Source: Nonomuraea sp. NBC_00507
GTDB lineage: Bacteria; Actinomycetota; Actinomycetes; Streptosporangiales; Streptosporangiaceae
Length of the DNA stretch: 64,000 nt
Direction of reading: 5' to 3'
Assembly: GCF_036013525.1 (NCBI RefSeq)
Contig: NZ_CP107853.1
Location: forward strand, 5,394,001 to 5,458,000
The notes under the pieces were generated by a model. That model worked only from the letters and a program-made list of their open reading frames with translations. It was not told the origin of the DNA and searched no databases. Shown here one piece after another: positions 41,772 through 49,997 of the stretch (its first letter is position 1; the number at the start of each line of letters is the position of its first letter). The position numbers and the translations under genes are program-made.

Positions 41772-43259
41772 CTAACCGACCGAGCGGGCCTTCTCGATGA
41801 GCGTGGCCAGCTCCGACACCATCGGGTCCTCGGAAGTCGCGGCCAGCCGCGAGGCGTGCTCGCCGAGCTCGGGCAGGTCCATGCCGAACGCCTTCCTGTC
41901 CCGCAGATAGACGGCGAACGCCGCTGCGACCACGTCCACCTGGAGCCGGACCGGTGTCGCCTTGGCCCAGACGTCGGCGGCCAGATCCTCGGCCTGGAGC
42001 GACTTGCTCGCTTCGGAGGCGGCGCGGGTGTCGGGGTGTTGCCAGCGGACGGTGGCCTGGGCGAGCTGCCCGGTAGCGCCGGGCTTGAGGCGGATCGAGT
42101 AGAGGGCGGTGACCGCGTGGCCGGGGCCGATCTCGCCGCCGTCCTTGCTGTCGTCGCGGAACTCCTCGGTGGCCAGGGCGCGGTTCTCGTACCCGATGAG
42201 CCGGTAGCTGTCCACGACCGACGGGTTGAACACCACCTGAGCCTTGGCGTCGCGGGCCCGCAGCTCGATAGTGGCGGGCAGCTGGGTGGTGAAGATCTTG
42301 TCGGCTTCCTCCTGGGAGCTGACGTACACGGCCAGGCCGTCGCCGTTGTCGGCCAGTTGCTCCATCAGCTCGTCGCCGTACTCCCTGCCGACGCCGACCG
42401 TGAGCAGCGCGACCTGCTTGCCCGCGTACTCCTTGACCTGCTCCAGGATCTCCTGCCACTCGGTGCTGCCCTGGTTGGCCAGGCCGTCGGAGAGCAGGAC
42501 GACCCGGTTGGTGGCGGCGGGGCGGAACGCCTTGGACGCCTCCTCGTACCCGGCGACCAGACCGGCCTCCAGGTTCGTGCCGCCGTCGACGACGAGCCGG
42601 TCCACCGCGCTCTTCAGCTCGCCCCTGGCGGTCAGCGGGGTCATCGACGCCAGCACCTCGGCGGCGTCGTCGAAAGCCACGATCGACACCTGGTCACCGG
42701 GCGCGAGCTGGTCGAGCAGCGTGTGCAGGGCCGACTTGACCAGGTCGAGGCGTCCGGGCTCGGCCATCGAGCCGGACACGTCCACCACGAACGTGAGGTT
42801 GGCGGGCCGCCGCGCCGCCGTGTCGGACGCGCGCGTCTGCAGGCCGACGCGCAGCACGGCCTCGTCGCGACCGGGCAGCTTCGCGCCGTCCACGTGCACG
42901 GCGAACCCGTCGTCGGGCGGCTGCGCGTAGTCCTGCCTGAAGGCGTTGACCCACTCCTCGGGGCGGATCTCGCCGGGCGCGGGCCAGCGGCCCTCCTGGA
43001 GCGTACGGCGGGCGTAGCCGTACGAGGCGGTGTCCACGTCCAGTGCGAACGTGGAGATCTGGGCCGTGGTCGTGTCCTGCTCGTCGTTCTCCTGAATGGG
43101 CGACTTCGTGGGGGCCGGCCGGTACGGGGACGCGGCCGGCTGCTGGGCGTGCTGGGGAGCGTTCTCGTCGCTGGTCGACATGCTGCCGGAGCCGCCGCAG
43201 GCCGCGACGGCGAGGAGCACAATGAGCCCGGTGCCGACCGCTAACGGGCGAATTCTCAT
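41772..43259 (-). CDS. VWA-domain lipoprotein (YfbK-type, DUF3520-containing)
   Basis: A 495-residue exported lipoprotein. The signal ends in lipobox AVAAC (Cys near residue 21), followed by a Ser/Pro/Gln-rich linker. The YfbK-type N-terminal block (STFALDVDTASYGYARRTLQEG) precedes a von Willebrand factor A domain with MIDAS DVSGSM near residue 161 and the further metal-site Thr and Asp in GGTNLEAGL and LLSDGLAN. A C-terminal DUF3520-like region ends the protein. VWA domains bind protein partners through a metal ion. ATG 43259 is chosen since GGAGG lies 9 nt upstream, although the frame allows GTG 43268. No MoxR-type ATPase is adjacent. Confidence 0.88.
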   Translation of the reverse strand: MRIRPLAVGTGLIVLLAVAACGGSGSMSTSDENAPQHAQQPAASPYRPAPTKSPIQENDEQDTTTAQISTFALDVDTASYGYARRTLQEGRWPAPGEIRPEEWVNAFRQDYAQPPDDGFAVHVDGAKLPGRDEAVLRVGLQTRASDTAARRPANLTFVVDVSGSMAEPGRLDLVKSALHTLLDQLAPGDQVSIVAFDDAAEVLASMTPLTARGELKSAVDRLVVDGGTNLEAGLVAGYEEASKAFRPAATNRVVLLSDGLANQGSTEWQEILEQVKEYAGKQVALLTVGVGREYGDELMEQLADNGDGLAVYVSSQEEADKIFTTQLPATIELRARDAKAQVVFNPSVVDSYRLIGYENRALATEEFRDDSKDGGEIGPGHAVTALYSIRLKPGATGQLAQATVRWQHPDTRAASEASKSLQAEDLAADVWAKATPVRLQVDVVAAAFAVYLRDRKAFGMDLPELGEHASRLAATSEDPMVSELATLIEKARSVG

Positions 43260-43296
43260 CTCAACCACCTCCGCCCCGTACGACGGAACTGGATCT

Positions 43297-43452
43297 TCAG
43301 CGGCCGGGCCGGTGACTCAAGCGAGCACAAACCGCGATCGATACGTGATCAGTTGTGACAGTTGGTGCCACCGAGGCGTCAGTTCCGGGCGGCCGGCGCA
43401 GCCCCTGGGCCATGAGCATGACCAGGACGATCAGGACCAGGTAGGCGATCAC
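43297..43452 (-). CDS. 51-residue remnant, likely start of an isoprenylcysteine methyltransferase-like gene
   Basis: The small frame starts at GTG 43452, overlapping the polyketide synthase stop (GTGA). It encodes one hydrophobic helix (IAYLVLIVLVMLMAQGL) and then unrelated residues before stopping at 43297. In actinomycetes a type III polyketide synthase gene is often followed by an isoprenylcysteine-carboxylmethyltransferase-like membrane protein whose first helix looks like this. About 120 residues of such a protein are missing. It is probably a truncated gene, but a genuine small membrane peptide is not excluded. Confidence 0.35.
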   Translation of the reverse strand: MIAYLVLIVLVMLMAQGLRRPPGTDASVAPTVTTDHVSIAVCARLSHRPGR

Positions 43453-44468
43453 CAGTGCAGCAGGAGCAACTCGGCGGAGAAGCCCGGCCCCAGGGCGAGG
43501 AGCACGGCGGGCGCGTCCGGCCGGGCCTGGGTCTCCTGCAGCACGTGGAGCACCGAGACCGACGACAGGTTGCCGTGCTCACGCAGCGAGCGCCACGTGA
43601 CGTCGAGGGCCCTGGACGGCAGGCCGAGCGTGTCCACGATCTTCTCGATGACCTTGGGCCCGCCGGGATGGCAGATCCACGTGGCGACCTGGTCCGGGGT
43701 CAGGCCGTAGTCGGTGAGAAAGAGCCGGATGTCGGCGGCCAGCGCCTGCTCCACGAAGGCGGTCAGCTCCGGGTCCAGCACGATGCGGAATCCGCGGTCG
43801 CTCACCTCCCAGCCCATGAGGTGCTCGGTCCCGGGGTAGAGGCGGCTGCGGGTGGCCACGACCTCGGGTCCGGGCCCGCGCCCGGTCGCCACGACGGCCG
43901 CCGCGCCGTCCCCGAACAGGCCGCTGGCCACGAGGTTCGCGATCGAGGTGTCGTCGCGCTGGATCGTCAGTGAGCACAACTCCACGCACACCAGCGCCGC
44001 GGCGTGTCCCGGCCAGCCGCGCAGGTAGTCGTGCAGGCGCGCCAGCCCGGACGCGCCGGCCGCGCAGCCGAGGCCGAACACGGGCATCCGCTTGACGTCC
44101 GGCCGCAGCCCCACGCGCTGGGCCAGCCGGGCGTCGAGCGAGGGCGTGGCCAGGCCCGTGGTGGAGCAGAACAACAGGTGGTCGATCTTCTCGGGGCGTA
44201 CGCCGGCCTTGTCGAGCGCGCCGCGCAGCGCCTGCTCGGTCAGGTCGAGGGCGATCTCGGCGTACATGTCGTTCGCGCGGGCGAAGGAGTCGAGCTTGGC
44301 GTAGTCCTCCAGCGGGAGGGCCAGGTTGCGGCCCGTCACGCCCGTCGCGGCGTGGAAGCGCCGCAGGAGCTCCTCGTCGCAGTCGGTCAGCCGGGAGAAC
44401 GCCTCGGTGATCTCCTCCTGGTCGTAGCGGTTTTCCGGCAAAACCGTCTGTACACCCGAAATGTGCAT
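43449..44468 (-). CDS. Type III polyketide synthase (chalcone/stilbene synthase-like)
   Basis: A 339-residue ketosynthase homodimer-type enzyme that condenses malonyl-CoA units on a starter CoA. The catalytic Cys is C135 in FGLGCAAGASG; His is in WICHPGGPK near residue 269 and Asn in EHGNLSSVS near residue 301. The GLFGDGAAAVV and C-terminal ALGPGFSAELLLL blocks are typical. Products of bacterial members include alkylpyrones, alkylresorcinols and tetrahydroxynaphthalene; which one applies cannot be told. ATG 44468 follows GGAGTG. It is divergent from a GlxA-type regulator across 42 bp, which may control it. Confidence 0.93.
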   Translation of the reverse strand: MHISGVQTVLPENRYDQEEITEAFSRLTDCDEELLRRFHAATGVTGRNLALPLEDYAKLDSFARANDMYAEIALDLTEQALRGALDKAGVRPEKIDHLLFCSTTGLATPSLDARLAQRVGLRPDVKRMPVFGLGCAAGASGLARLHDYLRGWPGHAAALVCVELCSLTIQRDDTSIANLVASGLFGDGAAAVVATGRGPGPEVVATRSRLYPGTEHLMGWEVSDRGFRIVLDPELTAFVEQALAADIRLFLTDYGLTPDQVATWICHPGGPKVIEKIVDTLGLPSRALDVTWRSLREHGNLSSVSVLHVLQETQARPDAPAVLLALGPGFSAELLLLHW

Positions 44469-44510
44469 ATATCACTCCTGCCGCGGAGAGGCTCCGGCTA
44501 ACATGCGGGC

Positions 44511-45488
44511 ATGGCGCTGCCCGACCCGTACCGGCCCCACAGGGTGGCCGTGCTCGCTTTCGCTGGGATGGCGCCGTTCGAGCTGGGCTGCGTCGTGGAG
44601 CTGTTCGGGCTGCCCCGGCCCGAGCTGGACGTCCCCTGGTACGACCTCAAGGTGTGTGCCGAGACGCTGGAGCCGCTCAGGGTGGTGGGCGGGTTCACCA
44701 TGCGGGCCGAGCACGGGCTGGACGTGCTGGCCGGGGCCGACACGGTGATCGTTCCCGGGGCGGACGTGCACACGCCGGCATCCGGAGAGCTGGTCGCGGC
44801 GCTGCGACAGGCCCACGCGCGTGGCGCGCGCATGGTGTCGATCTGCTCGGGCGCGTTCGCCCTGGCCGCCGCCGGGCTGCTGGACGGACGCGTGGCGACC
44901 ACGCACTGGAGGTACGCCGACCTGCTCCAGGACCGTCACCCCGCGGTGCGGGTCAACCCGTCGGTCCTGTACGTGGACGAGGGGGACGTGCTGACCAGCG
45001 CCGGCAGCGCCGCGGGGCTCGACCTGCTGATCCACCTCGTCCGCACCGACCACGGCCCCGGCGTGGCCAACACCGTGGCCCGCCGCCTGGTCGTGCCGCC
45101 GCACCGGGAGGGCGGGCAGGCGCAGTTCATCGAGGCCGCGGTCACGGCGGTCGAGGACGATGACGCGGTGGCCAGGGCGATGTCGTGGGCCATGGACAAC
45201 CTGGCCCGGCCCATTGCCGTGGCGGACCTGGCCAGGGTGGCCAACATGTCTCAACGGTCGTTCATCCGGCATTTCAAGCGCCAGACCGGCACCAGCCCGT
45301 TGCGGTGGGTGATCGCGCAGCGGGTGGCCGCCAGCCTGACGATGCTGGAGTCCACGGCGGCGCCGGTCGAGGAGATCGGGGCGGCGGTCGGGTTCGAGAG
45401 CCCGGTGACGTTCCGCCACCATTTCTCCAAGACCATGCGTACGTCCCCCTCGGCCTACCGGAAAGCATTCAGCGGGCACGCGGGGTGA
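44511..45488 (+). CDS. GlxA-type regulator (DJ-1/PfpI domain plus AraC HTH)
   Basis: A 325-residue AraC-family protein. Residues 10-185 form a DJ-1/PfpI-like domain with the nucleophile-elbow sequence SICSGAFALAAAGLL near residue 111. Residues 225-320 hold the two AraC HTHs (IAVADLARVANMSQRSFIRH and VEEIGAAVGFESPVTFRHHF). Members regulate catabolic or stress genes in response to small ligands. TAACAT (44499-44504) sits 6 nt before ATG 44511 with no Shine-Dalgarno, so a leaderless transcript is likely. It is divergent from the type III polyketide synthase and overlaps the convergent methyltransferase gene by 20 bp. Confidence 0.9.
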   Translation: MALPDPYRPHRVAVLAFAGMAPFELGCVVELFGLPRPELDVPWYDLKVCAETLEPLRVVGGFTMRAEHGLDVLAGADTVIVPGADVHTPASGELVAALRQAHARGARMVSICSGAFALAAAGLLDGRVATTHWRYADLLQDRHPAVRVNPSVLYVDEGDVLTSAGSAAGLDLLIHLVRTDHGPGVANTVARRLVVPPHREGGQAQFIEAAVTAVEDDDAVARAMSWAMDNLARPIAVADLARVANMSQRSFIRHFKRQTGTSPLRWVIAQRVAASLTMLESTAAPVEEIGAAVGFESPVTFRHHFSKTMRTSPSAYRKAFSGHAG

Positions 45489-46563
45489 GCCGCCAGAGCG
45501 ACGTCACCTCGGCGGCGCGGGCCGCGTGCAGGGGGTCCGCCGCGTCCTTCGGCCTCCGGTGGCGCGGCGCGACGTCCCGGCGGCCGGCGACCCGCAGCCC
45601 CGCCCGCTCGAACGCGCCCAACAGCTCGTCCCGCCTGCGCAGCCCCAGGTGCTCGGCCAGATCGGACAGGATCAGCCAGCCCTCGCCCTCGGGCTCGAGG
45701 TGCTCGGCCAGCCCGTTCAGGAACCCGCCCAACATCCGCCCGCCTGAATCGTAAACGGCCTGGTCGAGGGGCGAGATCGGGGTGGCGGGCAGCCACGGTG
45801 GATTGCACACGACCAGCGGCGCCCGCCCCGGCGGGAACAGGTCAGCCCGCACGATCTCCACCGTGCCGCCCAGCCTCAGCCGCGCGACGTTGTCCTCGGC
45901 GCAGTCCACCGCCCGCTGCTCCAGGTCGGTGGCCACGACGTGCCGGACGCCGCGCCTGGCGAGCACCGCCGCCAGCACCCCCGTGCCCGTGCCGATGTCG
46001 AACGCCAGCCGGTCGGCGGGCAGCGGCGCCTCCGCGACCAGATCCACGTATTCGCCCCTGATGGGGGAGAACACACCATGGTGCGGGTGGACGCGGGCGC
46101 CGAGCGCGGGGACGTAGACGCCCTTTTCGCGCCACTCGTGGGCGCCGATCAGGCCGAGCAGCTCACGTAGCTGGCCCACGCCCGGGGGCGCCTGCGGACC
46201 GTAGACCTCGGCGCAGGCCTGGCGCACGTCCGGCGCCCTGCGCAACGGCACCACGTGGCCGGCGTCGTAGGGGATGAGCAGCATGCCCAGCGTGCGGGCA
46301 CGCTGCGATCGGGCCTGGCGGTGACGGTGGAATCCCGATCCCGGAGCGGCGGGCTTGCAGCGGCGGCCCATGGCGCTCAGGAGCTGACGGGCGTTGTGGA
46401 AGTCGCCGCGCCACAGGAGGGCGGTGCCTTCGCAGGCGAGACGATAGGCGGTGGCGGCTCTCATCCGGTCGTCGGCGACCACGACACGCTGGGGTGGCGG
46501 CACTCCCAGCGCCGAACGCCACTCTGCCGACCGTTCCCGCCCCGCCTCGGTCCATCGGATCAT
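45469..46563 (-). CDS. Class I SAM-dependent methyltransferase (MTS/PrmC-like)
   Basis: A 364-residue methyltransferase. Residues 1-130 are an accessory region. The Rossmann-like domain starts around 160 with SAM-binding FDIGTGTGVLAAVLARRGV near residue 190, ATDLEQRAV (acidic residue at the end of strand 2) and VCNPPWLP near residue 255. The NPPW tetrapeptide is found in enzymes that methylate planar amide or exocyclic amino groups, such as PrmC, RsmC and N6-adenine methyltransferases. The substrate is probably rRNA, DNA or a protein Gln; the exact target is unknown. Upstream lies a decayed winged-helix gene. Confidence 0.85.
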   Translation of the reverse strand: MIRWTEAGRERSAEWRSALGVPPPQRVVVADDRMRAATAYRLACEGTALLWRGDFHNARQLLSAMGRRCKPAAPGSGFHRHRQARSQRARTLGMLLIPYDAGHVVPLRRAPDVRQACAEVYGPQAPPGVGQLRELLGLIGAHEWREKGVYVPALGARVHPHHGVFSPIRGEYVDLVAEAPLPADRLAFDIGTGTGVLAAVLARRGVRHVVATDLEQRAVDCAEDNVARLRLGGTVEIVRADLFPPGRAPLVVCNPPWLPATPISPLDQAVYDSGGRMLGGFLNGLAEHLEPEGEGWLILSDLAEHLGLRRRDELLGAFERAGLRVAGRRDVAPRHRRPKDAADPLHAARAAEVTSLWRLTPRAR

Positions 46564-46593
46564 CAGGACTCGACCGTTTCATAGACCGCGTCC

Positions 46594-47015
46594 TCAGGCG
46601 ATCCATTTTCCACTTCGCAGTGGTACGGGCCGGCGCTCTCCATACGTTCTTCGCGCCACCGTCCTGATCATGTCCCCGTGAACCGCACGCGGCAGCCGGA
46701 GGCCCCGCCACGTCGCCACCAGCCTTCCGTCCGCCAGCACCGTGCCGGGCTCGCCAGTCGTACGCCAGATCCGCCGGTGCAGGCTCTGGAGACCGGCGCG
46801 TCCTGCGTCGGGAACAGGAACGGCGCGCCGCGCATGCACCAGGTCTGCAGGAGCGTCTTGTCGGCCTCGATCGCCTGGGCGATCTCCTCCGAGGTGACGC
46901 CGGCGACCCTGGCGTGCAGGGCGAGCAGAGCCGAGCCCGGCGGGGTGTTCTGGATCGCGCACGCCCCGGCACGCCCCTGCCGGTCTGGGGCGACGATGCC
47001 GAAGGCGTGAGGTCC
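46594..47015 (-). pseudogene. Decayed winged-helix DNA-binding protein (AlkZ/HTH_42-like)
   Basis: One minus-strand frame encodes AIQNTPPGSALLALHARVAG, then EADKTLLQTWCMRGAPFLFP. That is the N-terminal block of the winged-helix glycosylase-like (AlkZ/HTH_42) family. Shortly after, another frame reads PGTVLADGRLVATWRGLRLP, which fits the C-terminal block of the same family. Roughly 200 or more residues in between are missing and a frameshift separates the pieces. The N-terminal piece also has no clear start codon. It is therefore the wreck of a gene that normally has about 350 to 400 residues. No other gene is seen in 46564-47067. Confidence 0.6.
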
Positions 47016-47046
47016 TGATTCAGCTGCCCCTCTCCCGGATCCGGAA

Positions 47047-47068
47047 TTCTCTGACTAGAGTCAGAGAA
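47047..47068 (+). promoter_or_regulatory. Palindromic operator touching the MarR-GNAT start codon
   Basis: TTCTCTGACT (47047-47056) and AGTCAGAGAA (47059-47068) are perfect 10-bp arms with a 2-bp centre. The right arm ends on the A of ATG 47068. TAGAGT (47056-47061) within it is a -10-like element 6 nt before the ATG, so the start of transcription and translation would coincide. Binding of the encoded MarR domain would shut the promoter. Confidence 0.7.
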
Positions 47069-47970
47069 TGGACGTTTCGACGATCGCGCAGGTGCGCAGG
47101 TTCCAGCGGACCGTGACGCAGCGGATCGGCGCACTCGACGACAGGTTCCTGGCCAGGGACCGCCCGCTCGGCCAGGCGCGGGTGCTGTGGGAGATCGGCG
47201 CGGCAGGGAGCGAGGTACGCGCCCTGCGGGCGCGGCTGGAGCTCGACTCGGGATACCTGAGCCGGTTGCTGCGCTCGCTGGAGGCCGACGGGCTGGTCGT
47301 CGTCGACGACGGGGGCGGCTCCGACGGGCGGGTCCGCACGGCCCGGCTCACCCCTTCGGGCCTCGCCGAGCGCGAGGAGCTGGACCGCAGGTCCGACGAG
47401 GCGGCCACGTCGATCCTCGAGCCGCTCTCCGCCCGGCAGCGCGAGCGCCTGGTGGCCGCCATGGCGGAGGTCGAGCGGCTGCTCCTGGCCTCGACGGTCG
47501 CCATCGACGTGCTCGACCCGCGCCACCCGCACGCCCGCCACTGTATCCAGGCGTACGTCGACGAACTGGCCGACCGGTTCGATGGCGGCTTCGACCCGGC
47601 TCGGAGCATCTCCGCCGACGACCACGAGCTCCGCCCGCCGGCCGGGATGCTGCTGGTCGCCACGCTCCGCGCCGAGCCGGTCGGATGCGTGGCGCTCAAG
47701 CTGCACCCCGGCGGCGGGTACGCCGAGCTCAAGCGCATGTGGGTGGACCCCTTCACGCGCGGTCTGGGCCTGGGACGCCGCCTGCTCGCCGAGGCCGAGG
47801 GCCGGGCGGCCGCGAACGGGCTGCTTACGGTGCGGCTGGAGACCAACCGGTCGCTCACCGAGGCCATCGCCCTGTACCGGGCGTCGGGCTACCGCGAGGT
47901 GGAGCCCTTCAACGACGAGCCGTACGCTCACCACTGGTTCGAGAAGCGTCTCCAGGAACCGGCGGGTTGA
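47068..47970 (+). CDS. MarR-type HTH fused to GNAT N-acetyltransferase
   Basis: A 300-residue bifunctional protein. Residues 1-140 are a MarR winged-helix domain (GQARVLWEIGAAGSEVRALRARLELDSGYLSRLLRSLEADGLV, wing GGGSDGRVRTARLT). Residues 150-295 are a GNAT domain with the acetyl-CoA loop VDPFTRGLGLGRRLLAEAEGRA near residue 228 and LYRASGYREVEPF near 270. Such fusions may couple ligand acetylation to gene control. A palindrome overlaps the start codon, pointing to autoregulation. The 3' end overlaps the convergent PPOX gene by 62 bp. Confidence 0.9.
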   Translation: MDVSTIAQVRRFQRTVTQRIGALDDRFLARDRPLGQARVLWEIGAAGSEVRALRARLELDSGYLSRLLRSLEADGLVVVDDGGGSDGRVRTARLTPSGLAEREELDRRSDEAATSILEPLSARQRERLVAAMAEVERLLLASTVAIDVLDPRHPHARHCIQAYVDELADRFDGGFDPARSISADDHELRPPAGMLLVATLRAEPVGCVALKLHPGGGYAELKRMWVDPFTRGLGLGRRLLAEAEGRAAANGLLTVRLETNRSLTEAIALYRASGYREVEPFNDEPYAHHWFEKRLQEPAG

Positions 47971-48826
47971 AACGGTGGTAGCCCGGGGCCGTCCAGCCCG
48001 GTGCGACGGTCCCCGCGACGTGGACGTACTCGTCCAGCTCGAACCGCACCAGCCGCTGCGCGCCCGGCACGTCGCCCGGATCCCAGTCCACCTGGGCCCG
48101 CCCGGTCAGGTGCAGCGTCTCCCCGCGTTCCCAGTCCACGAACAGCAGCCCGGCGGCCGGGTTCAGCTCCAGGTTGCCGAGCGTCATGTACATCGAGTTG
48201 CCGGCGTAGTCCGGGAACACCAATGATGCCTGCCCCGTGATCTGCACGAACCCGGGATTGCCGCCGCGGTGCGACACGTCCGCGCCGAGACCTTCGACGC
48301 CGGTGGCGATGAAGAACGTGTCCGCCGTGCCGATCCACTCCTGGTGACGGGCCAGGAGCGTGGTCCCGCCACCGAGTCTCGCCGGCGTGCCGGGAGGCTC
48401 CGAGGTGGGCTCGCGGGTCTGGATGTACTTGGGGCAGTTCGAGTAGACCTGCTCCGTCCACACCACCAGCGCATCTCCCGCCTGTACGGCGGTGCCGTTC
48501 ACGCGCATCCTGCGCCGCGTGTGCGGTTCGATGGCCAGCAGCCCGATGGCGCGTTCCCTGGCGAACAGCCCATCCAGCGGCGGACCGGGCAGGGCGTGCA
48601 CCACGATCGTGCGGTCGTCCTCGGGTGAGGCGAAGCCGGGCGGGCCGGTCATCGCACCGGCCCAGAAGCGGCCCCGGTCGTCGGCCGCGCCCGCGACGAG
48701 CAGGTGCTGCTCGCGCAGGAAGGCGGCCGCCACGTCCGGGATCTCGGGGCGGGTGCGGGAGCTGCCGCGGTCTTCTCCGCGCACCCCTGCCCGCCGCTGC
48801 ACGGCGATCTCGCCTGGGTGCCGCAT
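47909..48826 (-). CDS. Pyridoxamine 5'-phosphate oxidase-like flavin-binding protein
   Basis: A 305-residue protein containing a split-barrel PPOX domain: EIPDVAAAFLREQHLLVAGA, FWAGAMTGPPGFASPEDDRT, MYMTLGNLELNPAAGLLFVDWERGETLHLTGRAQVDW (about residues 205-245). These blocks bind FMN or a related flavin in the family. The protein is longer than typical PPOX proteins because of an N-terminal domain that repeats parts of the fold. Substrate unknown. The ATG at 48826 overlaps the VOC stop (TAATG), so the two are one transcript, probably with regulated expression from the VOC promoter. Confidence 0.82.
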   Translation of the reverse strand: MRHPGEIAVQRRAGVRGEDRGSSRTRPEIPDVAAAFLREQHLLVAGAADDRGRFWAGAMTGPPGFASPEDDRTIVVHALPGPPLDGLFARERAIGLLAIEPHTRRRMRVNGTAVQAGDALVVWTEQVYSNCPKYIQTREPTSEPPGTPARLGGGTTLLARHQEWIGTADTFFIATGVEGLGADVSHRGGNPGFVQITGQASLVFPDYAGNSMYMTLGNLELNPAAGLLFVDWERGETLHLTGRAQVDWDPGDVPGAQRLVRFELDEYVHVAGTVAPGWTAPGYHRFNPPVPGDASRTSGERTARR

Positions 48827-49269
48827 TAGAAGAACCCGCAGGTCGGTGCCCCGGACGTGGGAGCGGGCCGGTCGCCGGCGGCATCCGGAGCGTAGATCTC
48901 CAGGCGGATGCCGTCAGGGTCCTCGAAGAACACGCCACCCGATGAGGCGCCCTCGCCGTGCGGCACGACGCCGTCGTGGTGCAGGGTCGCCCCGATCTCC
49001 CTGATGACCGCCTCGGCCTCGCGTACCGCGGCGAGGTCGGCGACCTGGAACGACAGGTGGTGCAGTCCCGGCTGGGCGGTGGCGAAGCGTCCCTCGCTCT
49101 GCTGCCAGAGGGTCAGCACCAGCGTGCCGTCCTGTGCCAGGAACGCGTAGCGGCGATCGTCCTGCCGCGACTCGCCCGCCACCGTGAAGCCGAAGACCCG
49201 ACGATAGAACTCCTTGGACTTGTCGAGGTCGGTGACGTTGAGCCCGATGTGCCCGGTCTGGAACGACAT
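48826..49269 (-). CDS. VOC-family dioxygenase-like protein
   Basis: A 147-residue vicinal-oxygen-chelate protein. Metal ligands of the fold are seen as His in FQTGHIGLNVTDLDKSKEFYRRVFGF, His in GLHHLSFQVADLAAV near residue 72 and Glu in FFEDPDGIRLEIYAPD near residue 120, the layout of extradiol dioxygenase or fosfomycin-resistance-like proteins. ATG 49269 is chosen because AAGGAG lies 7 nt upstream; the frame could start at 49299. The promoter region holds two CGTTAG-type boxes shared with the CGNR gene upstream. Confidence 0.85.
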   Translation of the reverse strand: MSFQTGHIGLNVTDLDKSKEFYRRVFGFTVAGESRQDDRRYAFLAQDGTLVLTLWQQSEGRFATAQPGLHHLSFQVADLAAVREAEAVIREIGATLHHDGVVPHGEGASSGGVFFEDPDGIRLEIYAPDAAGDRPAPTSGAPTCGFF

Positions 49270-49284
49270 TCCGCACTCCTTCAA

Positions 49285-49355
49285 ATCTAACGAATGCATG
49301 GCCGGCTAGCCGTTAGGAATACTATAACGGCAAATCGGCTCTGCAAGCGTTAGAT
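49285..49355 (-). promoter_or_regulatory. Promoter with repeated CGTTAG boxes upstream of the VOC gene
   Basis: On the minus strand a TTGCAG -35-like and TATAGT -10-like pair, 16 bp apart, end near 49322. CGTTAGAT (or its complement ATCTAACG) occurs at 49285-49292 and 49348-49355, with a shorter CGTTAG at 49311-49316. The same ATCTAACG box occurs at 49937-49944, just before the CGNR start. Two of them are directly followed by a ribosome site. They look like operators of one regulator. Confidence 0.5.
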
Positions 49356-49359
49356 GGAG

Positions 49360-49929
49360 CTATTTCTTGTGTTCCCGGTAGTGTCTGGCCGCTCTCGCAC
49401 GGTTGCCGCAGGCCGTCGAGCACCACTCCTGACGTGGGTGTTCCTTGATGAAATAGAGCACGCAGCGCGGCGCCTGACAGGTACGCAACTGTGTGCGCTC
49501 CGGCGATGCCAAGAACTCCACGGCGGCCGTCGCGAGCGCGCCACGCACCCGTACAGACGGCTCGGCCTCCACGGCGGGGACCGTGAGGAGGGTCGGCTGC
49601 CCGTTCCAGGACAGTTGCGGGGCCCGGGGCGCGCCCAGGGCGGTGGCGTTGACCAAGGCCAGCGACTCCGCGAACGTGGGCAGGCCGGCCGCATCTGCCC
49701 GGCTCGGCGGCTCCGGGGCCACGGCTCTGGCGAACAGCGCGCGTACGGCCTGGCGCAGCCGCACGGTCTCCTCGCGCGCCTCCTCCGTCGCGGTGAAGCC
49801 GGGACCGACGTCCAGTTCGGCCGCATGCTCGCGCACCCACGCCGTCATGGCGTCCACGTCGGCCAGCAGGTCGATCAATCCGGAACGATCGGCCCTGATC
49901 GTGCTGACGAAATCGAGGGTCAGGGACAT
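49360..49929 (-). CDS. CGNR zinc-finger protein (ABATE domain), putative regulator
   Basis: A 189-residue protein. The N-terminal DFVSTIRADRSGLIDLLADVDAMTAWV is an ABATE-like ligand domain. The C-terminal zinc finger has CQAPRCVLYF followed by WCSTACGNRARAARHYREHK, with the CGNR signature near residue 175 and the basic recognition tail. Members are predicted transcription factors. The CGTTAGAT boxes before this gene and before the VOC-PPOX operon suggest it controls both. ATG 49929 follows GAGGAC. Confidence 0.9.
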   Translation of the reverse strand: MSLTLDFVSTIRADRSGLIDLLADVDAMTAWVREHAAELDVGPGFTATEEAREETVRLRQAVRALFARAVAPEPPSRADAAGLPTFAESLALVNATALGAPRAPQLSWNGQPTLLTVPAVEAEPSVRVRGALATAAVEFLASPERTQLRTCQAPRCVLYFIKEHPRQEWCSTACGNRARAARHYREHKK

Positions 49930-49997
49930 GTCCTCAATCTAACGCGTACGGGCACACTGGCCCGTGAGAGTCCATAGGGGCAGCGCTCGCCGCGTCC

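Noticed and set aside
41597..41775. Open frames reading through both tRNA-Ala genes with peptides such as WGFEPQTSSMPWRRATNC
   Set aside because: These are conceptual translations of the tRNA itself. The structure of the tRNA is unambiguous, so the frames are not genes.
43449..45488. Biosynthetic gene cluster around the type III polyketide synthase
   Set aside because: Only the synthase, a truncated partner and a regulator are present. The other neighbours are not tailoring enzymes, so a larger cluster is not supported.
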